Below, piece after piece: positions 8,308-17,514 of a DNA stretch of 64,000 nucleotides. Numbering within the stretch: position 1 is the first letter of the stretch; each line of letters opens with the position of its first letter. A model generated the notes under the pieces. That model was not told the DNA's origin, did no database searches, and saw nothing but the letters and a program-made list of their open reading frames with translations. Source of the DNA: Aeromonas veronii (GTDB lineage: Bacteria > Pseudomonadota > Gammaproteobacteria > Enterobacterales > Aeromonadaceae); NCBI GenBank assembly GCA_041319085.1, contig CP101033.1, forward strand, positions 4,038,501 to 4,102,500. Direction: 5' to 3'. Position numbers and translations under genes: made by a program.

Positions 8308-8880
8308 TTAGCGCGGTGACTGACACTCGCTGTGGCAAGGACAGCTGACCAGATGATCGTTCACCATCCCCACCGCCTGCATAAAGGCGTAACAGATGGT
8401 GCTGCCAACGAAGTTGAAGCCGAGCTTCTTGAGCGCTTTCGACATGGCGTCCGACTCCGGCGACGTTGCCGGAATATCGCCGTTGCCCTGTCGCTGGTTG
8501 ACGATGGGGGCGCCGCCGACAAAGGCCCACAGGTAGTCGGCGAAGTCGATCCCCTGCTCCTGCAACGCCAGATAGGCGCGGGCATTTCTGATGATCGACT
8601 GCACCTTGAGCCGGTTGCGGATAATACCGCTATCCTGCATCAATCTCTCCACATCCTGCTCGTCGAACTGCACGATGCGCACCGGATCGAAGTCGGCATA
8701 AGCGCGATAGTAGCTCTCGGTACGCTTCAAGATGGTGATCCACGACAGCCCCGCCTGCTGGCCGTCGAGGCAGAGCTTGGCAAACAGCTCGCGGGCGTCA
8801 TAGACCGGCCTGCCCCACTGTTTGTCATGGTATTCAATGTATTCCGGGTCCCTGGTCACCCAGGCGCAGCGCAGTTCCAT
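8308..8880 (-). CDS. tag: DNA-3-methyladenine glycosylase I
   Basis: Tag excises 3-methyladenine from alkylated DNA as the first step of base-excision repair. The 190-residue protein has the usual length and opens with RCAWVTRDPEYIEYHDKQWG. The structural zinc ligands of the family can be placed: Cys5, His18, His176 and Cys180 (NDHLVSCPCH). The substrate-pocket region GLSWITILKRTESYYRAYADFD is present. The start ATG 8880 is preceded by GGGAGAGG. It is transcribed away from glyQ, with a 222-bp gap that shows no further gene. Confidence 0.95.
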   Translation of the reverse strand: MELRCAWVTRDPEYIEYHDKQWGRPVYDARELFAKLCLDGQQAGLSWITILKRTESYYRAYADFDPVRIVQFDEQDVERLMQDSGIIRNRLKVQSIIRNARAYLALQEQGIDFADYLWAFVGGAPIVNQRQGNGDIPATSPESDAMSKALKKLGFNFVGSTICYAFMQAVGMVNDHLVSCPCHSECQSPR

Positions 8881-9102
8881 TTCCTCTCCCTTATGATTTC
8901 AGCGGCTTCCCCGACCCAGCCCACTCTGCTGGCGGCATCGCTCACATCCTGTACCGGACATCCCGCCCGACCAGCCAGGGCGCAGTGCCATCCCGTGAAT
9001 CCGCTGCAATTTCGCCTATTATCCGACCATGCCAGACGGTATACTCCCTCGGTTCACATTCAGCAAATCTTGCTCTGATTTTCACTTCGCGCGAAAAAAA
9101 TT

Positions 9103-10032
9103 ATGCAAAAATTCGATGTCAAAACCTTTCAGGGCCTGATCCTGCAGCTGCAGGACTATTGGTCCCGCCAGGGCTGTACCATCATTCAGCCGCTGGATAT
9201 GGAAGTGGGTGCCGGTACTTCCCACCCCATGACCTGTCTGCGTGCCCTGGGCCCGGAGCCCATCGCCTGCGCCTACGTGCAACCGTCCCGCCGTCCGACC
9301 GACGGCCGCTACGGTGAAAACCCGAACCGCCTGCAGCACTACTACCAGTTCCAGGTGATCATCAAGCCTTCCCCCGACAACATTCAGGAACTCTATCTGG
9401 GCTCCCTGAAAGAGCTGGGTATGGATCCTGAAATCCACGACATCCGCTTCGTGGAAGACAACTGGGAAAACCCGACCTTAGGGGCCTGGGGCTTGGGCTG
9501 GGAAGTGTGGCTGAACGGTATGGAAGTGACCCAGTTCACCTACTTCCAGCAGGTTGGCGGCCTAGAGTGCAAGCCGGTCACCGGCGAGATCACCTACGGT
9601 CTCGAGCGTCTGGCCATGTACATTCAGGGCGTAGACAGCGTCTACGATCTGGTCTGGTCTGACGGCCCGCTGGGCAAGACCACCTACGGCGATGTGTTCC
9701 ACCAGAACGAAGTGGAGCAATCCACCTACAACTTCGAACACGCCGACGTGGAGTTTCTGTTCCACTGCTTCGAGCAGTACGAGAAGGAAGCCCAGCACCT
9801 GCTGGCACTGGAAAAACCGCTGCCGCTGCCTGCCTACGAGCGCATCCTCAAAGCCGCTCACTCCTTCAACCTGCTGGATGCCCGCAAGGCCATCTCGGTC
9901 ACCGAGCGTCAGCGCTACATCCTGCGCATTCGCACCCTGACCAAGGCCGTGGCAGAGGCATACTACGCCTCCCGCGAAGCGCTGGGCTTCCCGATGTGCC
10001 AACGCGGCAGCAACGAGAACAAGCAAGGTTAA
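9103..10032 (+). CDS. glyQ: Glycine--tRNA ligase alpha subunit
   Basis: This is the catalytic alpha subunit of the bacterial alpha2-beta2 glycyl-tRNA synthetase. The 309-residue product starts [20 protein letters not shown] and contains the class-II core pieces [41 protein letters not shown] and the aspartate/glutamate-rich [20 protein letters not shown]. Length matches the family within a few residues. It lies 9 bp before glyS, the standard glyQS operon. The start ATG 9103 has only a weak upstream A-rich ribosome site. Confidence 0.97.
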   Translation: MQKFDVKTFQGLILQLQDYWSRQGCTIIQPLDMEVGAGTSHPMTCLRALGPEPIACAYVQPSRRPTDGRYGENPNRLQHYYQFQVIIKPSPDNIQELYLGSLKELGMDPEIHDIRFVEDNWENPTLGAWGLGWEVWLNGMEVTQFTYFQQVGGLECKPVTGEITYGLERLAMYIQGVDSVYDLVWSDGPLGKTTYGDVFHQNEVEQSTYNFEHADVEFLFHCFEQYEKEAQHLLALEKPLPLPAYERILKAAHSFNLLDARKAISVTERQRYILRIRTLTKAVAEAYYASREALGFPMCQRGSNENKQG

Positions 10033-10041
10033 GGAACGGAC

Positions 10042-12111
10042 ATGGCACAACATACATTTCTGGTAGAGATCGGTACTGCTGAGCTGCCGCCCAAAGCCCT
10101 GCGCTCCCTGGCCGAAGCCTTTGCCGACAACCTCAAAAGCGAACTGACCAAGGCCGATCTGGCCTTCGGCGACGTCGAGTGGTTTGCCTCACCGCGCCGT
10201 CTGGCCCTCAAGGTGAGCGAGCTGGCTGGCGAACAGCCTAGCAAGAGCGTCGAGAAGCGCGGCCCGGCCGTGTCTCAGGCGTTCGATGCCGAAGGCAAGC
10301 CGACCAAGGCTGCCGAAGGCTGGGCCCGTGGCAACGGCATCACCGTTGAGCAGGCCGAGCGTCTGGTCACCGACAAGGGCGAGTGGCTGGTTCACACCGC
10401 CAAGGTTGAAGGCCGTCCGGCCAAAGATCTGCTGGGCGAGCTGGTAGCCTCTGCACTGGCCAAGCTGCCGATCCCGAAGATGATGCGCTGGGGCGACAAG
10501 ACCATCCAGTTCGTGCGTCCGGTCTTCACCGTGACCCTGCTGCTGGATGGGGATCTGGTGCCCGCCCACATCCTAGGTATCGACTCTGCCCGCACCATCC
10601 GCGGCCACCGCTTTATGGGCGAGAGCGAGATCACCATCGACAACGCCAGCCAGTACCCGCAGATCCTGCTGGAAAAGGGCAAGGTAGTAGCCGACTTTAT
10701 GGCGCGCAAGGCCAAGATCAAGGCTGACGCCGAGGCGGCCGCTGCCGCCTTCGGTGGCGTGGCCGATCTGGACGATGCCCTGCTGGAAGAAGTGACCGCA
10801 CTGGTCGAGTGGCCGGTGGTGCTGACCGCCAACTTCGAAGAGAAGTTCCTGGCCGTTCCGGCTGAAGCGCTGGTTCACACCATGAAGGGTGACCAGAAGT
10901 ACTTCCCGGTCTACGACAAGAACGGCAAGCTGCTGCCGAAGTTCATCTTCGTCACCAACATCGAGTCCAAAGACCCGAGCCAGATCATCAGCGGCAACGA
11001 GAAGGTGGTTCGCCCCCGTCTCTCTGACGCCGAGTTCTTCTTCAAGACCGACCTCAAGCAGACCCTGGCCTCCCGCCTGCCGCGCCTTGAAACCGTGCTG
11101 TTCCAGCAACAGCTCGGCACCGTCAAGGCCAAGGTCGAGCGCATCGAGACCGTCGCCGGCTTTATCGCCGAGCGTATCGGCGCCGACGTGGCTCAGGCCA
11201 AGCGTGCCGGTCTGCTCTCCAAGTGTGATCTGATGACCAACATGGTCGGCGAGTTCACCGACACCCAGGGTGTCATGGGGATGCACTACGCCCGTCACGA
11301 TGGCGAAGACGAAGCGGTGGCCGTGGCCCTCAACGAGCAGTACATGCCGCGCTTTGCCGGCGATGCCCTGCCGTCCGGTCTGGTTGCCTGCGCCGTCGCG
11401 CTGGCCGACAAGTTCGACACTCTGGCCGGTATCTTCGGCATCGGCATGCTGCCGAAGGGTGACAAGGACCCGTTCGCCCTGCGTCGCGCCGCCATCGGTG
11501 CCCTGCGCATCATGACCGAGAAGCAGTTGGATCTGGATCTGGTTGAACTGGTTGAAGAAGCGGTACGCGTCTACGGCGACAAGCTTACCAACAAAACCGT
11601 CGTCACCGACGTGGTCGACTTTATGCTGGGCCGCTTCCGCGCCGCCTATCAGGACGAAGGCATCGGTGCCGACGTAGTGCTGGCCGTACTGGCCCGCCGC
11701 CCGACCCGTCCGCTCGACTTCGATCGCCGCGTCAAGGCCGTCAGCCACTTCCGCACGCTGGATGCCGCACTGGCACTGGCTGCCGCCAACAAGCGCGTGA
11801 GCAACATTCTGGCCAAGGTCGAAGGCGAGTTGCCGACTGCCGTCAAACCGGAACTGCTGGTCGATGCCGCCGAGAAGGCGCTGGCCACCCAGGTTGCCGA
11901 ACTGCAAGCCGAACTGGCCCCGCTGTTCGCCGCCGGTGACTATCAGGCTGCCCTCACCCGTCTGGCCGCCCTGCGCGAGCCGGTCGATACCTTCTTCAAC
12001 GAAGTCATGGTGATGGCCGACGACGAGGCCCTCAAGGCCAACCGTCTGGCGCTGCTGAACAACCTGCGCAACCTGTTCCTGCAAGTCGCGGATATCTCCC
12101 TGCTGCAGTGA
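10042..12111 (+). CDS. glyS: Glycine--tRNA ligase beta subunit
   Basis: The beta subunit supplies tRNA recognition to the glycyl-tRNA synthetase tetramer. The 689-residue product has the usual size and opening ([20 protein letters not shown]), the HD-like region with [54 protein letters not shown], and the C-terminal DALR-type anticodon-binding end ([27 protein letters not shown]). ATG 10042 follows AAGGAACGGAC, nine bases after the glyQ stop. A strong terminator follows. Confidence 0.97.
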   Translation: MAQHTFLVEIGTAELPPKALRSLAEAFADNLKSELTKADLAFGDVEWFASPRRLALKVSELAGEQPSKSVEKRGPAVSQAFDAEGKPTKAAEGWARGNGITVEQAERLVTDKGEWLVHTAKVEGRPAKDLLGELVASALAKLPIPKMMRWGDKTIQFVRPVFTVTLLLDGDLVPAHILGIDSARTIRGHRFMGESEITIDNASQYPQILLEKGKVVADFMARKAKIKADAEAAAAAFGGVADLDDALLEEVTALVEWPVVLTANFEEKFLAVPAEALVHTMKGDQKYFPVYDKNGKLLPKFIFVTNIESKDPSQIISGNEKVVRPRLSDAEFFFKTDLKQTLASRLPRLETVLFQQQLGTVKAKVERIETVAGFIAERIGADVAQAKRAGLLSKCDLMTNMVGEFTDTQGVMGMHYARHDGEDEAVAVALNEQYMPRFAGDALPSGLVACAVALADKFDTLAGIFGIGMLPKGDKDPFALRRAAIGALRIMTEKQLDLDLVELVEEAVRVYGDKLTNKTVVTDVVDFMLGRFRAAYQDEGIGADVVLAVLARRPTRPLDFDRRVKAVSHFRTLDAALALAAANKRVSNILAKVEGELPTAVKPELLVDAAEKALATQVAELQAELAPLFAAGDYQAALTRLAALREPVDTFFNEVMVMADDEALKANRLALLNNLRNLFLQVADISLLQ

Positions 12112-12135
12112 TTAGGGTTGAGTAAGTGATATTAA

Positions 12136-12163
12136 AAACGGCGCCGTCAGGCGCCGTTTGTTT
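12136..12163 (+). terminator. Rho-independent terminator of glyQS
   Basis: AAACGGCGCC and GGCGCCGTTT pair perfectly around GTCA and are followed by GTTTTG, 25 bp after the glyS stop. Confidence 0.92.
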
Positions 12164-12305
12164 TGTTACGAGAGATACATGGTATCGACTGATGGCATGT
12201 ATGTTCTACCGGAAATTAATTACCACATACTCCGGATTGTGCGAGTTGCACACTATCTTTGGAAATGACGCGTTTCCCTAAAACACACAAATGGAGATGT
12301 GTAGA

Positions 12306-12523
12306 ATGATAATGAAACAGAAGTTCGTTATGTTGGCCGCCTTGTCCACCCTGATGTTATCTACCAGTGCCTTGGCCACTTACTGGTCGACGTGCAGTGT
12401 CTTGATCGGGTCATGTTGACCGATGTGCATGCCGGCTATATCAAATCGGCCAGTGGCGGCCCCGACGCGGGCAATGCGGTGGTGATTTCATGGGAAAAGA
12501 ATTATGAGCAGGGCAGCCCGTAG
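12306..12523 (+). pseudogene. Remnant of a small secreted protein gene (frameshift, truncated at a MITE-like repeat)
   Basis: ATG 12306 opens a signal peptide (KFVMLAALSTLMLSTSALA) preceded by GGAGATG at 12292-12298. The frame then reads TYWSTCSVLIGSC and stops at 12419. A second frame is coherent from about 12380 onward (LLVDVQCLDRVMLTDVHAGY, then ASGGPDAGNAVVISWEKNYE) and ends at TAG 12521-12523, a codon made by the repeat itself. I read this as one small exported protein broken by a frameshift and cut by the repeat. The family is not recognised. A real 37-residue secreted peptide cannot be excluded. Confidence 0.5.
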
Positions 12524-12679
12524 GTTCGATTAGCCGTTAGGCGTAATCGGACGATCGCGTAAATGGACTCTCCCGCCATAACGGCCAGCCAAAATTTCAC
12601 CTCCGGCTGGCCGCCTCTGTTGCACGGCAACAACCAAAGCCTCTCGATCGTCCGATGACGCTGCGCAGATAGAACCTAC
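12520..12679. repeat. MITE-like repeat copy 1 (about 160 bp)
   Basis: The element starts GTAGGTTCGATTAGCCG and ends as the near-complement GCAGATAGAACCTAC; inner parts of the ends (GCGTAATCGGACGATCG and CGATCGTCCGATGACGC) also pair, giving imperfect terminal inverted repeats of nearly 40 bp. Sister copies lie at 14528 and 15581. No coding capacity is seen. Confidence 0.85.
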
Positions 12680-12715
12680 ATGAAATACTTGCATGCGATG
12701 GATACCGCGCCGGCG

Positions 12716-13618
12716 TTATGGCAGCAACCGATGGGTCAGCAGGTAGTCGATCAGGGCGCGAACCCGGCCGGTCTTGGCGCTTTCCCGTCGGTAGTAGAGG
12801 TACAGGCCGGGATGGGTCACCCACCAGGGCTCCAGCACAGGTATCAGGGTGCCGGCGGCAAGTTGGGGAGCCGCCACCGGCTCGATCATCTTGCCGATAC
12901 CCAGCCCCTGTTTGGCGGCATCGATCATGGCGTCGGTGTCGTTGACGATAAGCGCCGTGCCCATCTCCGGGGCCGGCGTATTGTCATCGAGGGCCAGCCG
13001 CAGTGCGGACAGGCGGTTAGAGGTGGTGAAGCGGTAGCGGATCAGTCGATGTGCGCTTAGCTGCATCGGCGTCGTCGGCATACCGTGCCGGGCCAGGTAG
13101 TCGGGCGAGGCAAACAGAGCCTCGCGCAGGGAGCCGCTCAATGGGCGCGCCACCATGCCCTCGTCGACCCGATCACCAGAGCGAATGCCGAGGTCGATCC
13201 CCTCCCGCAGTATGTCGACCGTGGCATCCGAGAGGTGCAACTCCAACTCTATCTCCGGGTATTGGTGGCAAAAACCGGCATAAAGCGGCTGCAAAAAGGT
13301 CTGGAACACGTAGCGAGGCAGGGTCATGCGCACCTTGCCGGCAGGGGCGCGACCATGTTGACCCACCAGCTCCAGTGCACCATCGAGGGTCGCCATGGCG
13401 TGACCGGTCTGGTCATGCAGCTGTTGCCCCGCCTCGGTCAGCTCCATGCTGCGGGTGGTACGCCGAAACAGCGCCAGCCCCACGATCTGCTCCAGCTGTT
13501 TGAGCGCCAGACTCACGGTCGGGGCCGACATCTCGAGCCGGCGAGCAGCACCTCGGATCGACCCTTCCTGCACGATGCAGTGAAAAATCATCAGACAGTG
13601 GAAGGTGGATCCTTTCAT
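12716..13618 (-). CDS. LysR-family transcriptional regulator
   Basis: The product of about 300 residues has an N-terminal winged helix (FHCIVQEGSIRGAARRLEMS, then PTVSLALKQLEQIVGLALFRRTTRSMELTEAG without a gap) and a substrate-binding domain from about residue 90 (KVRMTLPRYVFQTFLQPLYA, EGIDLGIRSGDRVDEGMVAR, GLGIGKMIEPVAAPQL). I use ATG 13618; an in-frame GTG at 13630 would add four residues and neither has a clear ribosome site. It is divergent from a flavin quinone-reductase gene 126 bp away, the classic LysR layout, so it probably controls that gene and itself. Confidence 0.9.
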   Translation of the reverse strand: MKGSTFHCLMIFHCIVQEGSIRGAARRLEMSAPTVSLALKQLEQIVGLALFRRTTRSMELTEAGQQLHDQTGHAMATLDGALELVGQHGRAPAGKVRMTLPRYVFQTFLQPLYAGFCHQYPEIELELHLSDATVDILREGIDLGIRSGDRVDEGMVARPLSGSLREALFASPDYLARHGMPTTPMQLSAHRLIRYRFTTSNRLSALRLALDDNTPAPEMGTALIVNDTDAMIDAAKQGLGIGKMIEPVAAPQLAAGTLIPVLEPWWVTHPGLYLYYRRESAKTGRVRALIDYLLTHRLLP

Positions 13619-13634
13619 AGTGATGGCCACTTTT

Positions 13635-13651
13635 GTTAGTTAATAGCTAAC
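13635..13651. promoter_or_regulatory. Probable LysR operator between the divergent genes
   Basis: GTTAG-N7-CTAAC is a perfect interrupted inverted repeat with the T-N11-A spacing typical of LysR boxes, placed in the LysR/oxidoreductase intergenic region. Function is inferred. Confidence 0.6.
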
Positions 13652-13744
13652 AATCATTTTGCCAAATCTCGTCTAAAAATAAACAGCCCTCCCCCTTATA
13701 GTGGGGCCAATCCATCCAATACGGCTTTCACAGGAGAACATGCC

Positions 13745-14311
13745 ATGAGCAAGGTGCTGGTCATTTCCGGTCATCCCGACCTGTCTCACTCTTTTACTAA
13801 CCGGGTCATCCTCGGCGAGCTGGAGGAAGCCATCGACGGCCTCCGGGTGCGGCGCCTCGACCAACGCTACCCCGATACTCGCATCGACGTGGCGGCCGAG
13901 CAGCAGGCCCTGCTGGAGGCCGATATTCTGGTACTGCAGTTCCCCTTTTACTGGTATTCGGTGCCGGCGCTGCTGAAAAAGTGGATCGACGAGGTGCTGA
14001 CCTTCAACTTCGCCTTCGGGCCGGAGGGGGATAAGCTCAAGGGCAAGCCACTACTGATCTCCCTGACCGTGGGCGGACCGCAGGAGTCCTATCGCCCACT
14101 CGGTTACAACCACTTCACCATTCCCGAGCTGCTCAAACCCCTCGAGCAGCTGGCCTACCTGACCGGCATGCCCTATGAGCCACCGATCTGGAGCCACGGC
14201 ATGGTCTATATCCCCGAGGTCTACAACACCCTGGAGCTGGTCGAGGCTCGCGCTCGCGACCATGCCAGCCGACTGATCGCCGTCATCCGGGAGTTGCAGC
14301 AGGTGAACTGA
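13745..14311 (+). CDS. NAD(P)H-dependent flavin oxidoreductase / quinone reductase (flavodoxin-2 family)
   Basis: The 188-residue protein belongs to the family of MdaB, KefF and NQO1-like reductases: KVLVISGHPDLSHSFTNRVI binds FMN/FAD phosphate, LQFPFYWYSVPALLKKWIDEV is the diagnostic flavin-contact motif, and FNFAFGPEGDKLKGKPLLIS and TVGGPQESY complete the site. These enzymes do two-electron reduction of quinones in the cytoplasm. It starts at ATG 13745 after AGGAGAACATGCC and is divergent from the LysR gene, its likely regulator. MITE-like repeats lie on both sides of this pair (12520 and 14528). Confidence 0.9.
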   Translation: MSKVLVISGHPDLSHSFTNRVILGELEEAIDGLRVRRLDQRYPDTRIDVAAEQQALLEADILVLQFPFYWYSVPALLKKWIDEVLTFNFAFGPEGDKLKGKPLLISLTVGGPQESYRPLGYNHFTIPELLKPLEQLAYLTGMPYEPPIWSHGMVYIPEVYNTLELVEARARDHASRLIAVIRELQQVN

Positions 14312-14433
14312 ACAGGGGAACGGTCGCCCCTCACGGCGGCGGAAGAACGGCCCGGACAGGCAGCCCGCCGATTTGGGCATATCTTGTCGGGGCGGCTCTG
14401 CCAAGGTGACAGGGCCCCTTCACAAGGTAAAAA

Positions 14434-14527
14434 GATGAAACGAGTAATCTAGGCCGCCCTGCTGGCCGTAACCATGGCTGCCGGTGCGCAGGCCACCGAC
14501 AAGGTCACCACGGTCCCGGTGCAGCCC
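14434..14527 (+). pseudogene. Signal-peptide stub of a lost gene, interrupted by MITE copy 2
   Basis: ATG 14434 gives MKRVI, an in-frame TAG, then continues AALLAVTMAAGAQATDKVTT in the same frame until the repeat begins. A hydrophobic signal peptide with AQA cleavage site is evident if the amber codon is read through. AAGG lies upstream. The rest of the gene is gone. Confidence 0.5.
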
Positions 14528-14683
14528 GTAGGTTCGATTAGCCGTCAGGCGTAATCGGACGTTCGCGTAAATGGATTCTCCCGCCATAACGGCCAGCCGA
14601 ATTTCCCCTCCGGCTGGCCGCCTCTGTTGCACGGCAACAACCAAAGCCTCTCGATCGTCCGATTACGCTGCGCTAATCGAACC
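14528..14683. repeat. MITE-like repeat copy 2 (about 156 bp)
   Basis: Starts GTAGGTTCGATTAGCCGTCA and ends GCGCTAATCGAACC; the interior (CGGCTGGCCGCCTCTGTTGC) matches copy 1 almost base for base. It lies between a signal-peptide stub and an EAL fragment, so it marks a deletion or insertion junction. Confidence 0.87.
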
Positions 14684-14691
14684 GACATCGC

Positions 14692-14904
14692 GATATCATC
14701 GATCACTATCAGGTGCTCGACTTCAAGACGGCGATCGATGACGTTGGCGCCGGTTACTCGGACCTCAATATGCTGGCCGAGGACATCGAAACCCGTCGTG
14801 AAATGGCTTGCCTGAGCGAGCTGGGGGTGCGGCTAATGCAGGGTTATCTGTTTGCCAAACCCGGCTTTGCGTCACTGCCCGAGCTGGATTTTACCAACCT
14901 CTGA
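14692..14904 (+). pseudogene. Fragment of an EAL-domain (c-di-GMP phosphodiesterase) gene
   Basis: The frame begins directly after MITE copy 2 with DIIDHYQVLDFKTAIDDVGA then GYSDLNMLAE, the middle of an EAL domain (DDFGAGYS motif with Val for Phe). It jumps at once to LGVRLMQGYLFAKP, the domain end, skipping the segment that should carry the KxD lysine region (roughly 60 residues). The N-terminus and catalytic EAL motif are missing, so it cannot be active. Confidence 0.8.
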
Positions 14905-14942
14905 CCACCCTCGCAGGATTGCAGACAACCGCCACAAAGCAA

Positions 14943-14966
14943 GAAGGGCACCAGACGGTGCCCCTT
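14943..14966 (-). terminator. Hairpin after the DUF2846-type lipoprotein gene
   Basis: GGGCACC and GGTGCCC pair around AGAC at 14946-14963; on the minus strand the stem is followed by TTCTTGC. It also could end transcription from the left. Confidence 0.6.
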
Positions 14967-14988
14967 TGATTAAGCCACAGTGGCAAGC

Positions 14989-15462
14989 TTACTGACTGCA
15001 AATCCCCGACTTCGCAAGCTGTACTTTTACTTTGGAGATCACACGCTTGCCCTCATCTTCAGAGACCGCTTCCAGATTGGCACCACCGACAAAGACACCC
15101 ATCTTGATGTACTGACGGACAAAGTAGTTTTTGCCCGGTTCGGTAAAGATGGCGAGTTTGTTGTCAGAGAACTCGGATTCAGTGGAAACCTCGTGGTTCT
15201 TGCCACCCGCGACTTGCTTGTAGAAGAAGGTGCGATCAGCGGTTTCACCTACGCACTCGGAGTCAACATAGACATTTTTCTTCAGTGCCTTGCCAACAAA
15301 GCTGTCTCGATAGATATACAGCCCCGCCATGTTGCTTTGCGGTGCCGGGAAGCTCTTTAACTTGGCATTCTCCTGGGCACTTTCCATCGGAACGCTGGCA
15401 CAGCCTGCCAACAACAATGTGCCCAATATCGTGGATACCAGAGCCAGTTTTTTTAAAATCAT
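14989..15462 (-). CDS. Outer-membrane lipoprotein, DUF2846-like
   Basis: The 157-residue product has a lipobox (STILGTLLLAGCASVP, cysteine near residue 20) and then a compact beta-rich domain with GLYIYRDSFVGKALKKNVYV, FYKQVAGGKNHEVSTES and YFVRQYIKMGVFVGGANLE, which resembles the DUF2846 family of small lipoproteins. I start at ATG 15462, with GGAG 9 bases upstream, not the in-frame TTG at 15480. It stands alone between two MITE-like repeats. Molecular function is unknown. Confidence 0.8.
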   Translation of the reverse strand: MILKKLALVSTILGTLLLAGCASVPMESAQENAKLKSFPAPQSNMAGLYIYRDSFVGKALKKNVYVDSECVGETADRTFFYKQVAGGKNHEVSTESEFSDNKLAIFTEPGKNYFVRQYIKMGVFVGGANLEAVSEDEGKRVISKVKVQLAKSGICSQ

Positions 15463-15580
15463 GGGGAATTCTCCGTGCAATATTGAGCCTAAAATTTATG
15501 TTTAATAATTAATGATTTATCTCTGACAACAGCGGATTAGAGCATATGAATCCAACCATCACCAGCACATGTACAGCCCG

Positions 15581-15738
15581 TTCGATTAACCGTCAGACGT
15601 AATCGGACGCTCGCTTACACAGAGCCTCTCATCATAATGGCCACCCCAATGTCCCCCTCCGGCTGGCCGCCGCAGACTCGCGGGAACAGCCGGAACAACA
15701 GCCTCTCGATCGTCCGGCTACGCTGCGCTAATCGAACC
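15581..15738. repeat. MITE-like repeat copy 3 (about 158 bp, most diverged)
   Basis: Begins TTCGATTAACCGTCAGACG and ends CTGCGCTAATCGAACC. The interior (CTCCGGCTGGCCGCC, CCTCTCGATCGTCCGGCTAC) matches the other copies with more substitutions. Like copies 1 and 2 it is preceded by CAGCCCG. Confidence 0.82.
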
Positions 15739-15770
15739 GACAGATCTGCCAGCAACGGGCTCCTTGGCGC

Positions 15771-16988
15771 TCAATGGGTCAGTTGCGGCAGCAGTTGCAG
15801 CAGGTGGGCGCGCACCGCCAGCGGCGTCTGGCTGACCCAGATACCCAGCAGGCCGTAAGCGAGCAGCGGCAGTACCAGCAGCAACAGGCAGAGCAGCCCC
15901 AGCAGCTGGCGGGGAGCGAGCCGGCGCCCCTGCGTACCGAGCTGCAGTGCATCGGCCCGCTTGGGGCAGGCGGCCACGCAGCTCAGGCAACTGGTGCACT
16001 CGAGACTGCGCACCGCGATGAGCTGGTGCACCTGGATACGCGACGGGCAGGCCCGGCTGCACTTGTCGCAGTCGTGGCCCGCACTGCGCAGGCAACGGGC
16101 CGGGTCACGGCGAATGCGCAGCGCCGTCAATAGGCCGAGCAGGGCGAGCCAGGCGCCGTAGGGACAGAGGTAGCGGCAGAATCCTTGCCGGAAGCTGGCG
16201 GTGAGCAGCAGCACCCAGCCAAGGCAGAGGCCCGAGATCAGGGTCAGGTTGAAGAAGAAGGCCCCCATCTTCATATCCGCCGCCTGATGGTAGGGACTGG
16301 TGAAGTAGCCGGGCAGGGCGGCGCTTGGCACTGCGATCAGTACGATAAACAGCAAGAAAGCGAGCACCAGAAACTTCTGGCCGCGCAACACGACATCGAG
16401 CCAGCGCGGCGGCGTCCACTCCCCCACCAGCCATCGGCTACGCAGGCTGTGCAGCCACTCCCCCACCAGCCCGAGCGGGCAGAACCAGGCGCAGAACGCC
16501 CGCCCCAGCAGCAGGGCCGACAGACTGAGCACCAGCACCGTGATGGTGGCCGCCGGATGGTGCGGATCCACCAGCCCCTGCCCAAGCCAGGCCCGCAGCC
16601 CGAGCCCGCCGGCGATGGGCAGGAAGCCATCCACCACGTCCGGGCGCACCAGCCAGGGGCTCATCCCCAACCCTAGCTGCCAGACATGCAGGCCATACTG
16701 CAGCGTCACCAGCCCCCAGCAGAACAACAGCAGCAGGCGCGTGCGCGCCCGCAGCCACTGGCTGTCGAGTTCCCCGAGGATCGGCAGCGGCCGCCGCAGG
16801 TGCCAGAGGGCAAGCGCAAAGGCCACCAGCCCCATGCCGAGCCAGAGCAGGCTGTCCGCCGCCAGCAACCAGAGCATGAGCAGCAGGCCGAGGGCAAGAC
16901 GCCACTGCCAACCCGATCGCGCCTGCCACGCCAGCAGCACCAGATAGGCCAGGCCGGCGGCCATGGTCACGGCTTCGATCACGCTCAT
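15771..16988 (-). CDS. NosR/NapH-type membrane polyferredoxin (4Fe-4S)
   Basis: The 405-residue inner-membrane protein has about eight hydrophobic segments, two membrane-border motifs of the NapH/NosR/CcoG type (AFCAWFCPLG and GFCRYLCPYG), and two ferredoxin clusters near residues 300-345: CDKCSRACP and CTSCLSCVAACPK. Such proteins move electrons across or along the membrane, for example from quinol. It is the last gene of the norV-norW-DUF1971 run, 133 bp behind the DUF1971 gene. A role in feeding or protecting NO metabolism is therefore likely but unproven. The C-terminus holds one more hydrophobic helix. Confidence 0.85.
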   Translation of the reverse strand: MSVIEAVTMAAGLAYLVLLAWQARSGWQWRLALGLLLMLWLLAADSLLWLGMGLVAFALALWHLRRPLPILGELDSQWLRARTRLLLLFCWGLVTLQYGLHVWQLGLGMSPWLVRPDVVDGFLPIAGGLGLRAWLGQGLVDPHHPAATITVLVLSLSALLLGRAFCAWFCPLGLVGEWLHSLRSRWLVGEWTPPRWLDVVLRGQKFLVLAFLLFIVLIAVPSAALPGYFTSPYHQAADMKMGAFFFNLTLISGLCLGWVLLLTASFRQGFCRYLCPYGAWLALLGLLTALRIRRDPARCLRSAGHDCDKCSRACPSRIQVHQLIAVRSLECTSCLSCVAACPKRADALQLGTQGRRLAPRQLLGLLCLLLLVLPLLAYGLLGIWVSQTPLAVRAHLLQLLPQLTH

Positions 16989-17121
16989 GTTTCCCTCATC
17001 GCTTCATCCAAAACTCGCGGCAAGGATAACGGACATTTGAATTGATTATTTTGATCTGCATGGGCAGAGGGGCATCGGCAACCCATGCTCCCGGTGGGGC
17101 CCTCTTTGCGAAGACGGCGCC

Positions 17122-17463
17122 TTATGCCTTGCGGCTGTTGAACAGCGGCTGGTCCGACTCGGCCTGCTCGGCCCAGAAGTGGATGTTGAAGCGGGCATTC
17201 TCCGACAGCTCGACCCTGTGCCAGTACTGGGGCGGGCTGGTGGCAAACTCCCCGGCCCGGATCACCAGGCTCAGCTCCGGCTCTTCGGCCTGCTCGTCGG
17301 CAAAGCCGTGATAGGTGACGGTGCCCTCCATCACGCAGAGCTGGCCGAACACCCCGGCCGCGGTGTTGTGGTGGCTGAGCAACGCCTGCGGCACATTCTC
17401 GCGGGTAAAGAAGGGTGTGGAACGACGCACGACCCAGTGAGACGGAATAAGTTGCATGGACAT
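17122..17463 (-). CDS. DUF1971 cupin-like protein (YeaR/TehB-like)
   Basis: The 113-residue protein has the DUF1971 pattern: WVVRRSTPFFTRENVPQALLSHHNT, GVFGQLCVMEGTVTYHGF, GEFATSPPQYWHRVEL and FNIHFWAE. E. coli YeaR of the same family is induced by nitrate/NO through NsrR and NarL, which fits its place here 51 bp behind norW. Start ATG 17463 has GAGGAG six to seven bases upstream; the TTG at 17478 overlaps that site. The biochemical role of the family is not settled; metal binding by the histidines is possible. Confidence 0.85.
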   Translation of the reverse strand: MSMQLIPSHWVVRRSTPFFTRENVPQALLSHHNTAAGVFGQLCVMEGTVTYHGFADEQAEEPELSLVIRAGEFATSPPQYWHRVELSENARFNIHFWAEQAESDQPLFNSRKA

Positions 17464-17514
17464 ATCAGTTCTCCTCAAGGGGCCGGGTCAACCCGGCCTG
17501 GTGTTATCAATGAA

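Noticed and set aside
10573..12084. 503-codon minus-strand frame over glyS
   Set aside because: Antisense shadow; Gln/His/Val-rich low-complexity translation typical of reversed GC-rich genes.
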